Positions 35,654-44,491 of a stretch of DNA of 52,063 bases are shown in pieces (the first letter of the stretch is position 1; each line of letters starts with the position of its first letter). The translations under genes and the position numbers were made by a program. The notes beneath the pieces were generated by a model. It saw nothing but the letters and a program-made list of their open reading frames with translations, was not told the DNA's origin and did no database searches. This DNA comes from Myxococcales bacterium (GTDB lineage Bacteria > Myxococcota_A > Polyangia > Palsa-1104): NCBI GenBank assembly GCA_028287105.1, contig JAQBQH010000011.1, positions 1 to 52,063 of the forward strand, written 5' to 3'.

Positions 35654-36584
35654 CGATTCCCTTCGGCGTCACGATCGCGTCGCTGAGCGTGCCGTCGACG
35701 GTGCAGTCGGGCCAGACGACGACGCGGTCGAGCCGCGCGCCCTTGCGGACGACGCTGCGCGCGCCGACGACGACCTCGGGGCCGAGGGTGGCGCCGGCTT
35801 CGACGGTGGCGCTCGGCGCGACCGCGCGAATGGGGCCGGGCGGATGCGCGAGCGTGACGGCGCCCGACAAGAGATTCCAGTTGCCCGAAAGGTAGCGTTC
35901 GGGCGTCGAGTGCTCGTGCCAGTAGCCGTCGTAGCGCACGCCTTCGATGCGCTCGCCGTCGAGGAGCGCGGGGATGTAAGCCTGGCGGATCGAGTCCGAT
36001 TCGCCGGTCGCGGGTAGGCGCGCGATCAGCCTCGGAGAGAGGACGTGCACGCCGGTGAACATGCAGGCGTGCGTTGCCGGCTGGCCCGGCGCGACGAGGC
36101 CCTGGCCGACGATGCGCGTGACGCGGCCGTCGTCGCCCACGTGGATGGCGCCCCATTTTTCGGCATCGGGGACTTCGCGCAGGACCATCGTGGCGACGGC
36201 GCCCGAGGCCTGGTGGCGAGCGACGACGCTGCCGATGTCGATGTTGCTGATGATCTTGCCGTTGACGACGACGAACGGGTCGCGGCCGCCGCGCGTTAGC
36301 CAGTCGGCGATCTTGGCCAGGCCCCCGCCGGTGCCGAGGATCTCGGACTCCTCGGAGTAGTGGAAGCCATCGCCCAGCTCGGCGCGGATGAGGTCGCCGC
36401 GGTGGTGCAGGTTGACGGCGATCTCGTCGATGCCGTGACCGCGCAGCTGCGCCACGGCGTAGCGGATGAGCGGAATGTCGCAGACCGGCAGCATCGGCTT
36501 GGGCCGCTCGTCGGAGAGGGTGCCGAGGCGGGTGCCGAATCCGGCGGCGAGGATCATCCCGCGCGGTCGCGCGGTCGCGCTCAT
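35619..36584 (-). CDS. Sugar nucleotidyltransferase with left-handed beta-helix tail
   Basis: The 321-residue protein has the nucleotidyltransferase signature MILAAGFGTRLGTLSDERPKPMLPV, then ILGTGGGLAKI and VVNGKIISNID (a variant of the usual N-G-D, with K in place of D). The C-terminal 80 residues have hexapeptide-repeat character (IRAVAPSATVEAGATLGPEVVVGARSVVRKG), as in mannose-1-phosphate guanylyltransferases and GlmU-like proteins. It makes an NDP-sugar, the substrate being open; MurU is one option given the AmgK-like kinase at 1868. It is coupled to the GNAT gene (ATGA) and overlaps the PP2C gene at the 3' ends. Confidence 0.85.
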   Translation of the reverse strand: MSATARPRGMILAAGFGTRLGTLSDERPKPMLPVCDIPLIRYAVAQLRGHGIDEIAVNLHHRGDLIRAELGDGFHYSEESEILGTGGGLAKIADWLTRGGRDPFVVVNGKIISNIDIGSVVARHQASGAVATMVLREVPDAEKWGAIHVGDDGRVTRIVGQGLVAPGQPATHACMFTGVHVLSPRLIARLPATGESDSIRQAYIPALLDGERIEGVRYDGYWHEHSTPERYLSGNWNLLSGAVTLAHPPGPIRAVAPSATVEAGATLGPEVVVGARSVVRKGARLDRVVVWPDCTVDGTLSDAIVTPKGIVTAVPAGPARR

Positions 36585-37450
36585 TCTTGCTCCAGGGTGA
36601 CGAAGCGTCGATCGTCGACGGCGCCGACGGTCTTGGCGTAGAACATCTTCGGTCCGATCCAGGCGATGACGCCGGCGTCGGGCAGGCCGCGCACGTCTTC
36701 GAGGCAGCGCACGAGCAGCGCTTCGCCGAGGCGGCGGCCGCGGTGCGCGGGGTCGGTGCCGGCGGGGCCGAACCAGCCGAGGCCCTGGTTGTTGCCGTCG
36801 GCGGCGGCAAAGGCGACCGGCGTGCCGGCGCGCCAGGCGGCGTGCACTGCTCGTCGCGGACCGTCGAGCGCGCGGGCGACCTCGAACGCCCAGACGGGCG
36901 CGAACCGGGAGGCGATCCAGCCGAGCAGCGAGGCGCGCTCGGCCGGCTCGACGCGATGGATGGCGTAGCCTTCGACATCGGTGATGGTCAGCGCCGCGGT
37001 GAGCGGCGCGCGGATGTTCTCGACGGTGCCGAGCTCGCGAAAGCCGCGCGCGGCGAAGAAGGCGCGCCCTTCGCGGTAGCGCTCGTCGAGACCGGGCGCG
37101 AGATAGTTGCCGGGGTGGTCCATGACGCGGAGCTGGCCGTCGCCGCGGGCCAGGCCGAGGAGCTCGGTGCCGATGCCGCGGCGACGCTGGTCTCCGTCGA
37201 CGGCGAGGAGCTTTATCCAGCGTCCGGCGGTGGCCATGACGCCGACGAGCGCGGACCCCTGCCAGGCGCCGAAGACGCGCCCTTCGCGCTGGCCATTGTC
37301 GCCGAAGAGCTTCTCCTCGGCGACGACGGCGATCGGATCGTGCGGCAGCGCGGCGGCCAGCAAGGCCTGCGCCTCGCCGAGCAGGCTCTGCGGCAAGGGC
37401 CCGACGGTGGTCACGTGGGGAGCGTACACGCTGCACGGCTCGTCCGCCAT
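36581..37450 (-). CDS. Tandem GNAT acetyltransferase
   Basis: The 289-residue protein contains two GNAT folds. The first has the acetyl-CoA loop LLAVDGDQRRRGIGTELLGLA, the second AGTDPAHRGRRLGEALLVRCLE, each a Q/R-x-x-G-x-G/A type motif. Small-molecule or protein amino groups could be the acceptor. It overlaps the nucleotidyltransferase gene by 4 bases, so an acetylated amino-sugar nucleotide pathway is possible but unproven. Confidence 0.85.
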   Translation of the reverse strand: MADEPCSVYAPHVTTVGPLPQSLLGEAQALLAAALPHDPIAVVAEEKLFGDNGQREGRVFGAWQGSALVGVMATAGRWIKLLAVDGDQRRRGIGTELLGLARGDGQLRVMDHPGNYLAPGLDERYREGRAFFAARGFRELGTVENIRAPLTAALTITDVEGYAIHRVEPAERASLLGWIASRFAPVWAFEVARALDGPRRAVHAAWRAGTPVAFAAADGNNQGLGWFGPAGTDPAHRGRRLGEALLVRCLEDVRGLPDAGVIAWIGPKMFYAKTVGAVDDRRFVTLEQE

Positions 37451-37496
37451 TCAGCTCCGAAGGCGCGAGCCGCCGACGCGCGCTATGCTGGAAGCT

Positions 37497-38315
37497 GTGA
37501 GCCACAGTCTCGAGCGCACCCACCTCGGTCGGCACGACTTCGATTGGTTGCCGCCGCGGTATCGCGCCATTCGCTGGACCGTGGCGGGCGGCATCTGGAC
37601 CGGGATGGTCAGCGGCGTCGCCGCGCTGAGCTGGTTCGCGCATTTCAACATCGCGCTGTTCGGCAAGGGGCTGGCGGTGCTGGCGACGGGCGGCTACGTG
37701 GCCGGCGATCGCGCGGCGCGCGCGGTCATGCGCGGGCGGCTCAAGAAGCTGGCCCAGGGCGCGGTCGATCTGCAGCGGCTGCCGTCGGAGCCGGACGGCG
37801 AGCTGGTCCATGTGGTCGGCCGGGTGCGGCTGCGCACGCCGCTCGCCGGATTCGTCGCGACGACCGAGCGCGCCGCCTATCGCCGCGTCCTCATCTCGCT
37901 CGACACCTACCGCGTGGTGCACGAGGCGGCCGAGGACTTCTGGCTCGTCGCGGACGGCAGCGAGCCGGTGCTGATCGAGGCGGCGCAGTCGCGGCTGCTG
38001 GTCGCCGATCCGAATCCGCAGTGGTACGCGCCCGACAGCGAGGTGGCGCGGGCGGTCGAGGCGCTGCCGCTGCCGACGGAGCTCGATCGCACGATGCAGC
38101 GACGGAGCGAGCGCCGGCAGAAGGGCAAGAAGCTGGGGCGCGTGCGCGTCGGCGAGACGCTCCTCCGCGAAGGCGACGAGGTCGAGGTGGTCGGTTACAA
38201 GTCGCGGACCGTCGATCTCACGGTCGCGACGCGGCTCGAGCGCGACACGCCCTATCGCGCGACGCTACGCGCGGGCAAGAGCCTGCCGCTCCTCATCGCG
38301 CCGCGGACGTCGTAG
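37497..38315 (+). CDS. Membrane protein of unknown function, weakly GIDE-like
   Basis: About 272 residues: two adjacent hydrophobic segments near the N-terminus (IRWTVAGGIWTGMVSGVAALSWF and FNIALFGKGLAVLATGGYVAG), then a soluble region with strand-rich sequence (ELVHVVGRVRLRTPLAGFVATTERAAYRRVLI) and a C-terminal OB-like stretch (GETLLREGDEVEVVGYKSR). The middle weakly recalls GIDE domains. GTG 37497 is 7 bases after TATGCT (37484-37489); ATG 37485 is an alternative start but overlaps that hexamer. The last 51 bases overlap the convergent GT gene. Confidence 0.72.
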   Translation: MSHSLERTHLGRHDFDWLPPRYRAIRWTVAGGIWTGMVSGVAALSWFAHFNIALFGKGLAVLATGGYVAGDRAARAVMRGRLKKLAQGAVDLQRLPSEPDGELVHVVGRVRLRTPLAGFVATTERAAYRRVLISLDTYRVVHEAAEDFWLVADGSEPVLIEAAQSRLLVADPNPQWYAPDSEVARAVEALPLPTELDRTMQRRSERRQKGKKLGRVRVGETLLREGDEVEVVGYKSRTVDLTVATRLERDTPYRATLRAGKSLPLLIAPRTS

Positions 38316-39812
38316 CGCCGCCACGCCCGTCGCCGTCGTGGCGGCGGCGAGGAGGAGAAAGATCGCCAGCGCCACCTTCGGCCGGGGCGCGTCGCCGGTG
38401 GTGAATTCGAGCAGCCACCAGTCGATGCGCGTGCGGTTCCACGCCTCGCTCATGTTGGCCGGCTGCGGAACGAGCGACTTCCAGGGCGCATCGCGATCGA
38501 GATCGGGATCGTCGCGGACCAGGTGTCGGAGCAGCCACCACTGACCACGCAGCGGCGAGAACGCCGGCAGGTAGTGGCCGTGCGAGAGGTGCTCCTGGTA
38601 CCAGGCCCAGGCGCCGGTCTGATCCTTGACGGCGATGAGCACGCGAATGTAGTGGTCCCAGTAGATCGACGCGCCCAGGAGCTGCACGCCGACACCGACG
38701 GTGACGAGCGCTCCCAGCGCGAATGTGCGCAGACGCGCGCGGCCGCGTTGCAGCGCTTCGGGCAGCCACGGAAACGCGAGCAGCAGCGCCAGCGGGGTGA
38801 CGGCGGTGAGGTGCCGCGGGCCCCAGCAGTAGTCGGCGTGCCAGTGGCGGAACTTGGCGTTGAACAGGAGGCTGATGGCGATGATGCCGAGGAGAAAGAG
38901 GGTCTCGGCGCGGCGTCGATCCCACGCGGTGCGCACGCCGAGCAGCACCAGAAGGAGCGGCGGCGAGTACAAAAAGGCGCTCTTTCCCGTCGACAAGAGC
39001 AGGCCGTAGAGGCCGGCGAAGAGATCGCCCGAGAAGACGCCGTTCTTGATCTGATAGCCGCTGTCGACGAACGAGCCGGTCTTGAGATGGTTGTGCCACA
39101 GCGCCACCGCCATGAACTCGCCGAAGACGATGATCGCCAGCGGCAGGGCGCGCCAGACGCGGTCGAGCTCTCCACGCCGGCGCGCGCGGTCGATGACGTA
39201 CCAGGCGACGAGCGGCAAGAAGAGGACGTTGACCAGCTTGGAGTTGACCAGGACGCCCGCCGCGACGGCGAGCCAGCCGATGCCGGCGGTGGTGGGGCGA
39301 TCGCCCATGGCGAGCGTGCGCTCGACGAGCCAGACCAGCACCAGGGTCTGCAGCGCTTCGGAGTAGGGCGAGCGCGCGTACACGAAGACCAGCGTCGAGA
39401 AGGCCAGGATCATGGCGCCGCCCGTCGCCCAGCCGCGCGTGGCGCCGCGACGGCGCATCATCACGAAGAAGAGCGCGCAGGCGGCGGCCATCATTAATGA
39501 TGGGGCGACGTGCGCGGCGAACGCGAAGATGGGCTTGTCGGGCAGGCCCGGGATCTTCGCGAGCAGCTTGTAGCTGAGATAGCTCGGGACCATCGCCACG
39601 ACGTTGCCGAGCGGGAAGACGCCGTACTTCTTGCCGTCGCGATGGACGTAGAACCAGGGCGGCCCGCTCTCGAGATGGACGTCGAGCGCCGCGTGGTCGA
39701 CGAAGTTTTGCGTCGTGTCGTAGACCACGTGCGCGTCGGCCCAGGGCGGCTCGCGCGAGGTGAGCAGCATGAATGCGAAGAAGAGGAACGCGAAGATCCG
39801 CGGTGCGGTCAT
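38265..39812 (-). CDS. GT-C-like polytopic membrane protein
   Basis: The 515-residue protein has ten or more hydrophobic helices. An early acidic/His-rich loop (EPPWADAHVVYDTT) follows the first helix, in the position where GT-C glycosyltransferases carry a catalytic Asp/Glu. Later loops contain NAKFRHWHADYCWGPRHLTAV, as in family-39-like mannosyltransferases. It probably transfers a sugar from a polyprenyl carrier outside the membrane. The start overlaps a tiny membrane ORF (ATGA). Confidence 0.78.
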   Translation of the reverse strand: MTAPRIFAFLFFAFMLLTSREPPWADAHVVYDTTQNFVDHAALDVHLESGPPWFYVHRDGKKYGVFPLGNVVAMVPSYLSYKLLAKIPGLPDKPIFAFAAHVAPSLMMAAACALFFVMMRRRGATRGWATGGAMILAFSTLVFVYARSPYSEALQTLVLVWLVERTLAMGDRPTTAGIGWLAVAAGVLVNSKLVNVLFLPLVAWYVIDRARRRGELDRVWRALPLAIIVFGEFMAVALWHNHLKTGSFVDSGYQIKNGVFSGDLFAGLYGLLLSTGKSAFLYSPPLLLVLLGVRTAWDRRRAETLFLLGIIAISLLFNAKFRHWHADYCWGPRHLTAVTPLALLLAFPWLPEALQRGRARLRTFALGALVTVGVGVQLLGASIYWDHYIRVLIAVKDQTGAWAWYQEHLSHGHYLPAFSPLRGQWWLLRHLVRDDPDLDRDAPWKSLVPQPANMSEAWNRTRIDWWLLEFTTGDAPRPKVALAIFLLLAAATTATGVAALRRPRRDEERQALARA

Positions 39813-39901
39813 CGGTGGCTCAACATGCCGACGGTGAAAACCCCGAGCGTCACGGCGAGCAGATAGAAGCCGACGCTGACGTGGATCTCCGTCCGCTGCA
39901 C
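39809..39901 (-). CDS. Candidate 30-residue membrane microprotein
   Basis: From GTG 39901 the peptide reads MQRTEIHVSVGFYLLAVTLG followed by VFTVGMLSHR, a single membrane helix. TATCGT lies 6 bases before the GTG on the minus strand. The TGA overlaps the ATG of the GT-C-like gene. An ATG at 39922 would add 7 residues. Size leaves it uncertain, but the coupling matches that at 32360. Confidence 0.45.
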   Translation of the reverse strand: MQRTEIHVSVGFYLLAVTLGVFTVGMLSHR

Positions 39902-39938
39902 ACGCCGACGATAGCAGATCATGTTAAGTTGCGGCGCG

Positions 39939-41300
39939 ATGAAGCTCGTTGCCACGCTGCGAGGCACCACCTTCCGCTTCGCCGACCTCAAGGAGGTGCT
40001 CGCCAAGGCGAACGAGGAGAAGTCGGGCGACAAGCTCGCCGGTGTAGCGGCGGCGTCGGCGACCGAGCGCGTCGCGGCCAAGCTGGTGCTGTCGGAAGTG
40101 ACGTTGCAGGAGCTGCGCGAGAACCCGGTCGTGCCCTACGACGAGGACGCGGTCACGCGGCTGATCCAGGATGACCTGAACATCCCGATCTACGAGGGCC
40201 TCAAGCGCTGGACGGTCGCCAAGCTGCGCGAGCATGTCATCGACGACACCGTCACCGGCGACGACCTCCTGCGCCTGTCGCGCGGGTTGACGTCGGAGAT
40301 GATCGCGGCCTGCGCCAAGCTGATGTCGAACCTCGATCTGGTGGTCGCGGCGCGGAAGATCCGCGTGGTGGTCCACTGCAACAACACGCTCGGCCTGCCG
40401 GGGCGGCTGAGCTCGCGCCTCCAGCCCAACCATCCCTCCGACGACGTCGACGGCATCCTCGCGTCGCTGAAGGAGGGCGTCAGCTTTGGCGTCGGCGACG
40501 CGGTCTTCGGGATCAACCCGGTCACCGACAATCCCGAGCAGACGCGCAAGATCCTCGACATCACGCACCAGTTCATCCGCGAGTGGCGCATCCCGGCGCA
40601 GAACTGCTGCCTGGCGCACGTGACGACCCAGATGAAGGCGCTCGAGGCCGGGGCGCATCTACATTTGATGTTCCAGTCGATCGCGGGCACCGAAAAGGCG
40701 ATGACCTCGTTCGGGGTGACCCTGCCGCTCCTGCAGGAGGCGTGGGACATGACGCTCAAGCTGGGCCAGGCAACCGGGCCCAACGTCATGTACTTCGAGA
40801 CCGGGCAGGGCTCGGCGCTCTCGGCGGACGCGCACCACGGCGTCGATCAGCAGACCCTCGAGGCGCGCAACTACGGCCTGGCGCGTCACTTCGATCCGTT
40901 CCTGGTCAACACCGTGGTCGGCTTCATCGGACCCGAGTATCTGTACGACGCGAGACAGATCACCCGGGCCGGATTGGAAGATCATTTCTGCGGCAAGCTC
41001 CACGGACTTCCTATGGGATGCGACGCCTGCTACACGAACCACGCCGACGCGGATCAGAACGATCTCGAGAATCTCGAGATCCTCCTGACCGCGGCGGGCA
41101 ATAGCTTCTTCATGGGCCTGCCCATGGGCGATGATGTGATGTTGAATTACCAATCTACGTCCTTTCATGATGACGCGACCCTTCGGCAGCTGCTTGGCCT
41201 TCGCCCTGCACCTGAGTACGAAGCGTGGCTCGAAGAGATGGGGATCATGAGGGACGGAAAGCTGACGGCGAAAGCCGGCGACCCGAGCATCTTCGGATGA
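39939..41300 (+). CDS. eutB: Ethanolamine ammonia-lyase large subunit EutB
   Basis: The 453-residue protein equals E. coli EutB in length and is a TIM-barrel catalytic subunit. With EutC it uses adenosylcobalamin to convert ethanolamine to acetaldehyde and ammonia. Recognisable segments include ATLRGTTFRFADLKEVLAKANEEKSGD at the start, LQPNHPSDDVDGI, FGINPVTDNPE, FETGQGSALSADAHHG and MGCDACYTNHADADQND. The start is ATG 39939; an upstream TTG is ignored. It is coupled to the next gene by an ATGA overlap, yet eutC lies three genes further on. Confidence 0.96.
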   Translation: MKLVATLRGTTFRFADLKEVLAKANEEKSGDKLAGVAAASATERVAAKLVLSEVTLQELRENPVVPYDEDAVTRLIQDDLNIPIYEGLKRWTVAKLREHVIDDTVTGDDLLRLSRGLTSEMIAACAKLMSNLDLVVAARKIRVVVHCNNTLGLPGRLSSRLQPNHPSDDVDGILASLKEGVSFGVGDAVFGINPVTDNPEQTRKILDITHQFIREWRIPAQNCCLAHVTTQMKALEAGAHLHLMFQSIAGTEKAMTSFGVTLPLLQEAWDMTLKLGQATGPNVMYFETGQGSALSADAHHGVDQQTLEARNYGLARHFDPFLVNTVVGFIGPEYLYDARQITRAGLEDHFCGKLHGLPMGCDACYTNHADADQNDLENLEILLTAAGNSFFMGLPMGDDVMLNYQSTSFHDDATLRQLLGLRPAPEYEAWLEEMGIMRDGKLTAKAGDPSIFG

Positions 41301-42163
41301 AGCGCGTTCGCGCGCTCTGCATCGGATCGGTCGTCGCCATTGGCTGCGCCGCCGGTGTTCCAGAGATGAAGGTGGCCTCGTCCTCTTCGCGCGAAGTGGC
41401 GCGGACGCGCGCGCCCGATGTGGAGCTCTTCTTCAAGGGCGACCAACCGTGGGCGCGGCGCGGCGGCGAGGAGTGGAGCCTCGGGGACGTGCACAAGGAC
41501 GAGATGGTCTTCTCGCCCGACGGCAAACGCTTCGCGTACGTGCGGCAGAAGACGGTCGCGGGCGCGCAGGCGGCGGCGGGCAAGGGCGTGGCCGGGTCGG
41601 CCCGCGTGCTGGTGCGCAACCTGGCCGGCGATCCGGTGAACGATTTTTCGGTCTATCGGCCGGGGACGCCCGATGCGCTCAGCTGGCTCGACAATCGGCG
41701 GCTCGGCTATCTCGCGCCCGCCGATCCGGTGCGCAAGCTCGGCAACACCTTCGTGGTGCACGACGCCGATACCGGCGAGGTGCTGGCCGCGCGCAGCGGG
41801 CAGGACTTCACGTGGGACCCACGCCATCGGCACGTCGCCTTCTTGAGCGGCAAGGCGGGGCAGCAGCAGCTCGTCGTCGACGGCAAGAACGTCTGGCCGC
41901 GCGCCGGCGTCACCAAGATCCACGGCGATCCGGTCTGGAGCTCGGACGGCCACGGCATCGCCATCGTCGACGAGGGCAACGGCTCGCCGCGACTCGTGGT
42001 CATGGTCGAGTGGGCCGATTCGCAGGGCGATCTGACCTGGCCGGTGCCGCGCGACGCGCTGGCGCCCGGGCTGCGGGTCTACTGGGCGAGCGACTCGAAG
42101 GTGGTCATCGGCGAGAGCGCGCTCAAGCCGAAGTTCGCCGCCGGTTGGGAGCGCCTCCAGTAA
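41297..42163 (+). CDS. Beta-propeller-like lipoprotein
   Basis: The 288-residue precursor has a signal MKRVRALCIGSVVAIGC with lipobox AIGC at Cys17. The mature part contains TolB/PD40-type repeats (DEMVFSPDGKRFAYV, DFTWDPRHRHVAFLSG, PVWSSDGHGIAIVDEG). Its ATG overlaps the eutB stop, so it is on the eut transcript although nothing ties it to ethanolamine. A periplasmic binding or scaffold role is the family-level expectation. Confidence 0.8.
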   Translation: MKRVRALCIGSVVAIGCAAGVPEMKVASSSSREVARTRAPDVELFFKGDQPWARRGGEEWSLGDVHKDEMVFSPDGKRFAYVRQKTVAGAQAAAGKGVAGSARVLVRNLAGDPVNDFSVYRPGTPDALSWLDNRRLGYLAPADPVRKLGNTFVVHDADTGEVLAARSGQDFTWDPRHRHVAFLSGKAGQQQLVVDGKNVWPRAGVTKIHGDPVWSSDGHGIAIVDEGNGSPRLVVMVEWADSQGDLTWPVPRDALAPGLRVYWASDSKVVIGESALKPKFAAGWERLQ

Positions 42164-42198
42164 GTCGCGACGCTCTGTCGTCGTGATATGATGGAGGA

Positions 42199-42984
42199 AT
42201 GGTTCGTCTTTTCTTAGTCTTAGTCCTCCTCGTCGGTACGGCGCGGTCGGCGGAGGCGCAGGATCAGAAGACCGAGCGCGCGCGCATCCACCTCAAGGCG
42301 GCCGTCGCCTACTACGACGAAGCGCGCTACGAAGACGCGGCGCGCGAGATGGAGGCGGCCTACGCGCTCAAGCCGCTGCCCGATCTGCAATACAACCTGG
42401 CGCAGTGCTACGAGCGGCTCGGTCGCTACACCGACGCGGCGACGGCGTACGCCAACTACCTCAAGGCCAACGAGGGCGCGCCTGACCGGCGGCTGGTCGA
42501 GACGCGGATCAGCAACCTGCGTGAGCGGGCGGCGGCGGTGACGGCCGGGTCGCAGGTGCCACCGCCGGGAAGCGGCTCGGAGAAGGTCGTCTTCAAGACG
42601 CTGGTCATCTACAAGGAGGCGCCGCCGAAGCCGGGGCGCGGGGTGCGGTTCGTCGCCTACGGGCTGGGCGCCGTGGCGCTCGGCGCGCTCGCGAGCGGAG
42701 TCGCGTTCGCGGTGCTGGCGTCGAAGGAGGCGGATACCGTCACCAAGGGCGGCTCGACGACGACGACGCCGAGCTTCGACGGGTCGGCGCGCGACGCGCA
42801 GAAGAACGGGCAGACCGACGTGATCGTGTCCGGCGTCAGCTTCGGTGTGGCGGCGCTGTGCGCGGGCGGCGCGGTGGGGCTGTACCTGCTCGGCAACCGC
42901 ATCGACAAAGAAGCTCCCAAGCTGAGCTTTGCACCGTCGCTGTCGCCAGGCGGCGGCGGTTTCGTCATGGCCGGGCGCTTCTGA
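42199..42984 (+). CDS. Exported TPR protein with two C-terminal membrane segments
   Basis: The 261-residue precursor has a signal peptide (MVRLFLVLVLLVGTARSAEA), then TPRs (about 22-110: AYYDEARYEDAAREMEAAY, QCYERLGRYTDAATAYANYLK). Two hydrophobic stretches follow (FVAYGLGAVALGALASGVAF and VSGVSFGVAALCAGGAVGLYL) separated by a Thr-rich loop. The start has GGAGGA immediately upstream and TATGAT (42187-42192) just before it. It precedes the GH43-like lipoprotein gene with a one-base overlap (TGATG). Function unknown. Confidence 0.8.
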   Translation: MVRLFLVLVLLVGTARSAEAQDQKTERARIHLKAAVAYYDEARYEDAAREMEAAYALKPLPDLQYNLAQCYERLGRYTDAATAYANYLKANEGAPDRRLVETRISNLRERAAAVTAGSQVPPPGSGSEKVVFKTLVIYKEAPPKPGRGVRFVAYGLGAVALGALASGVAFAVLASKEADTVTKGGSTTTTPSFDGSARDAQKNGQTDVIVSGVSFGVAALCAGGAVGLYLLGNRIDKEAPKLSFAPSLSPGGGGFVMAGRF

Positions 42985-44471
42985 TGCGCGCAGTCGGGTG
43001 CGCACGGAGCGGGGCGATCAGCGCAGCCATGGCCGCAGCGATGGCCGTAGGGACGGCGCTCGCGGGCAGCGGCTGCTACAATCCCTCGCCGCCGGCGGGT
43101 TCGTATCGCTGCGGCACTGCGGATCGGGAGTGCCCGAGTGGCCAGCACTGCACCTGCGGCCTCTGCGTGAAGTCTGACGACCAGGCGGCCTGCGCCTTCG
43201 GGGTCGACTCGTCGGCAGCGACGACCGTCAACGAGCATGAGGCGTTCGCCGTCACCATCACGGCCTATCGCGACGTGACCATGACCTCGCCGGCCACGAA
43301 GTTCAACGGCACCGTCAGCCTCTCGGCGAGCTGGGGCGACGTAAATCCACCGACGGTCGAGTTGGTCGACGGCCAGGCGGTGGCGATGGTGTCGCTCAAC
43401 CGCGAGACCTTGCCGCCGCAGACGGCAAAGGTGACCGCCACGTTCGCCGGCAACAAGGGCACGAGCGGCAAGATCGCCGTCAAGGCGCCGCCCTTCGTGC
43501 GCGATCCAGTCGCGGTGGTGCCGCCGCCGACGGCAATGGCGACCTTCGGCTTCGCCGACGCCATCGTCGCCGAGCCGGCGGTGATCGTCACCAGCACCGG
43601 CGAGTACCGCATGTACTTCGGCGGCTACGCCAACGGCGCGCAGTTCAAGGGCTACAACTTCGGCTTCGCCACGTCGACGGACGGCGTGCACTTCACGCCC
43701 AATCCGGTGCCGGTCCTGCGCGCGCCGCCGATGCCGGACAAGGCGCAGATCAATTCGCCGTCGGTCTTCAACGTCGGCACCTCGTGGTATCTGGCCTACG
43801 CGCAGGGGACGAGCGGCGTCATCGACCAGCAGGACGCCTACCTCGCCGGACCGTCGGTGGACGGCATGGCAGCGTTCCCGGTGAGCGGCCCCGTCGTGCG
43901 CCGGACCGATTGCGCCTACTGCGATGCGACCGTCGATTTTCCGTCGGTGATCCCCGATCCGGCCGGCAACGGCTACATCATGTTCTTCTCCGCGGGCCAC
44001 AAGATCGGCACTGGAACGATCGCCGAGGTCGGCCGCGCGTCGTCGCCCGACGGGCTGACGTGGGTGGCCGAGCCGGCGCCGCTCCTGTCGAGCGACATCA
44101 CCGGCGAGCTGGTGCTGCTGGCGCCGCGCGTCTACGTCGACGGCACGGTCTTCAAGATGTGGTACTCGTATGCGCGCGGTCAGGACATCATGGATCTGCA
44201 GAACCTTTGCAACGACATGAACCGGGTCCAGATCGGCTATGCCACCTCGTCAGACGGGTTCTACTGGATCCGCTCGCCGTCCAATCCGGCGGTCGCCGTC
44301 GGTGGCACCGGCTGGGATGCCGATTCCCGCGCGCTGTTGCCCGGCTCGGTCGTCCCACGCGACGGCAAGAGCCCCAACTCGGGGTTCGCAATCTATTATA
44401 CGACCTTCCGCGCCGTCAGCATCCTCGGCATCTGCCTTCCCAACGGTATCGGCCGCGCCACGCGCCCGTAA
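42984..44471 (+). CDS. Lipoprotein with GH43/GH32-like five-bladed propeller domain
   Basis: The 495-residue precursor has a long signal ending in lipobox AGSGC (about Cys31), a Cys-rich segment (YRCGTADRECPSGQHCTCGLC), an Ig-like segment, and then a propeller typical of glycosyl hydrolase families 43/32/62/68 (YRMYFGGYANG, GFATSTDGVHFTPNP, YIMFFSAGH, GRASSPDGLTWVAEP, IGYATSSDGFYWIRSP). It probably binds or cleaves a glycan at the cell surface; the catalytic Asp/Glu residues are not obvious. It lies between eutB and eutC. Confidence 0.8.
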   Translation: MRAVGCARSGAISAAMAAAMAVGTALAGSGCYNPSPPAGSYRCGTADRECPSGQHCTCGLCVKSDDQAACAFGVDSSAATTVNEHEAFAVTITAYRDVTMTSPATKFNGTVSLSASWGDVNPPTVELVDGQAVAMVSLNRETLPPQTAKVTATFAGNKGTSGKIAVKAPPFVRDPVAVVPPPTAMATFGFADAIVAEPAVIVTSTGEYRMYFGGYANGAQFKGYNFGFATSTDGVHFTPNPVPVLRAPPMPDKAQINSPSVFNVGTSWYLAYAQGTSGVIDQQDAYLAGPSVDGMAAFPVSGPVVRRTDCAYCDATVDFPSVIPDPAGNGYIMFFSAGHKIGTGTIAEVGRASSPDGLTWVAEPAPLLSSDITGELVLLAPRVYVDGTVFKMWYSYARGQDIMDLQNLCNDMNRVQIGYATSSDGFYWIRSPSNPAVAVGGTGWDADSRALLPGSVVPRDGKSPNSGFAIYYTTFRAVSILGICLPNGIGRATRP

Positions 44472-44491
44472 GTGTGATAGATCGAGGCGCG

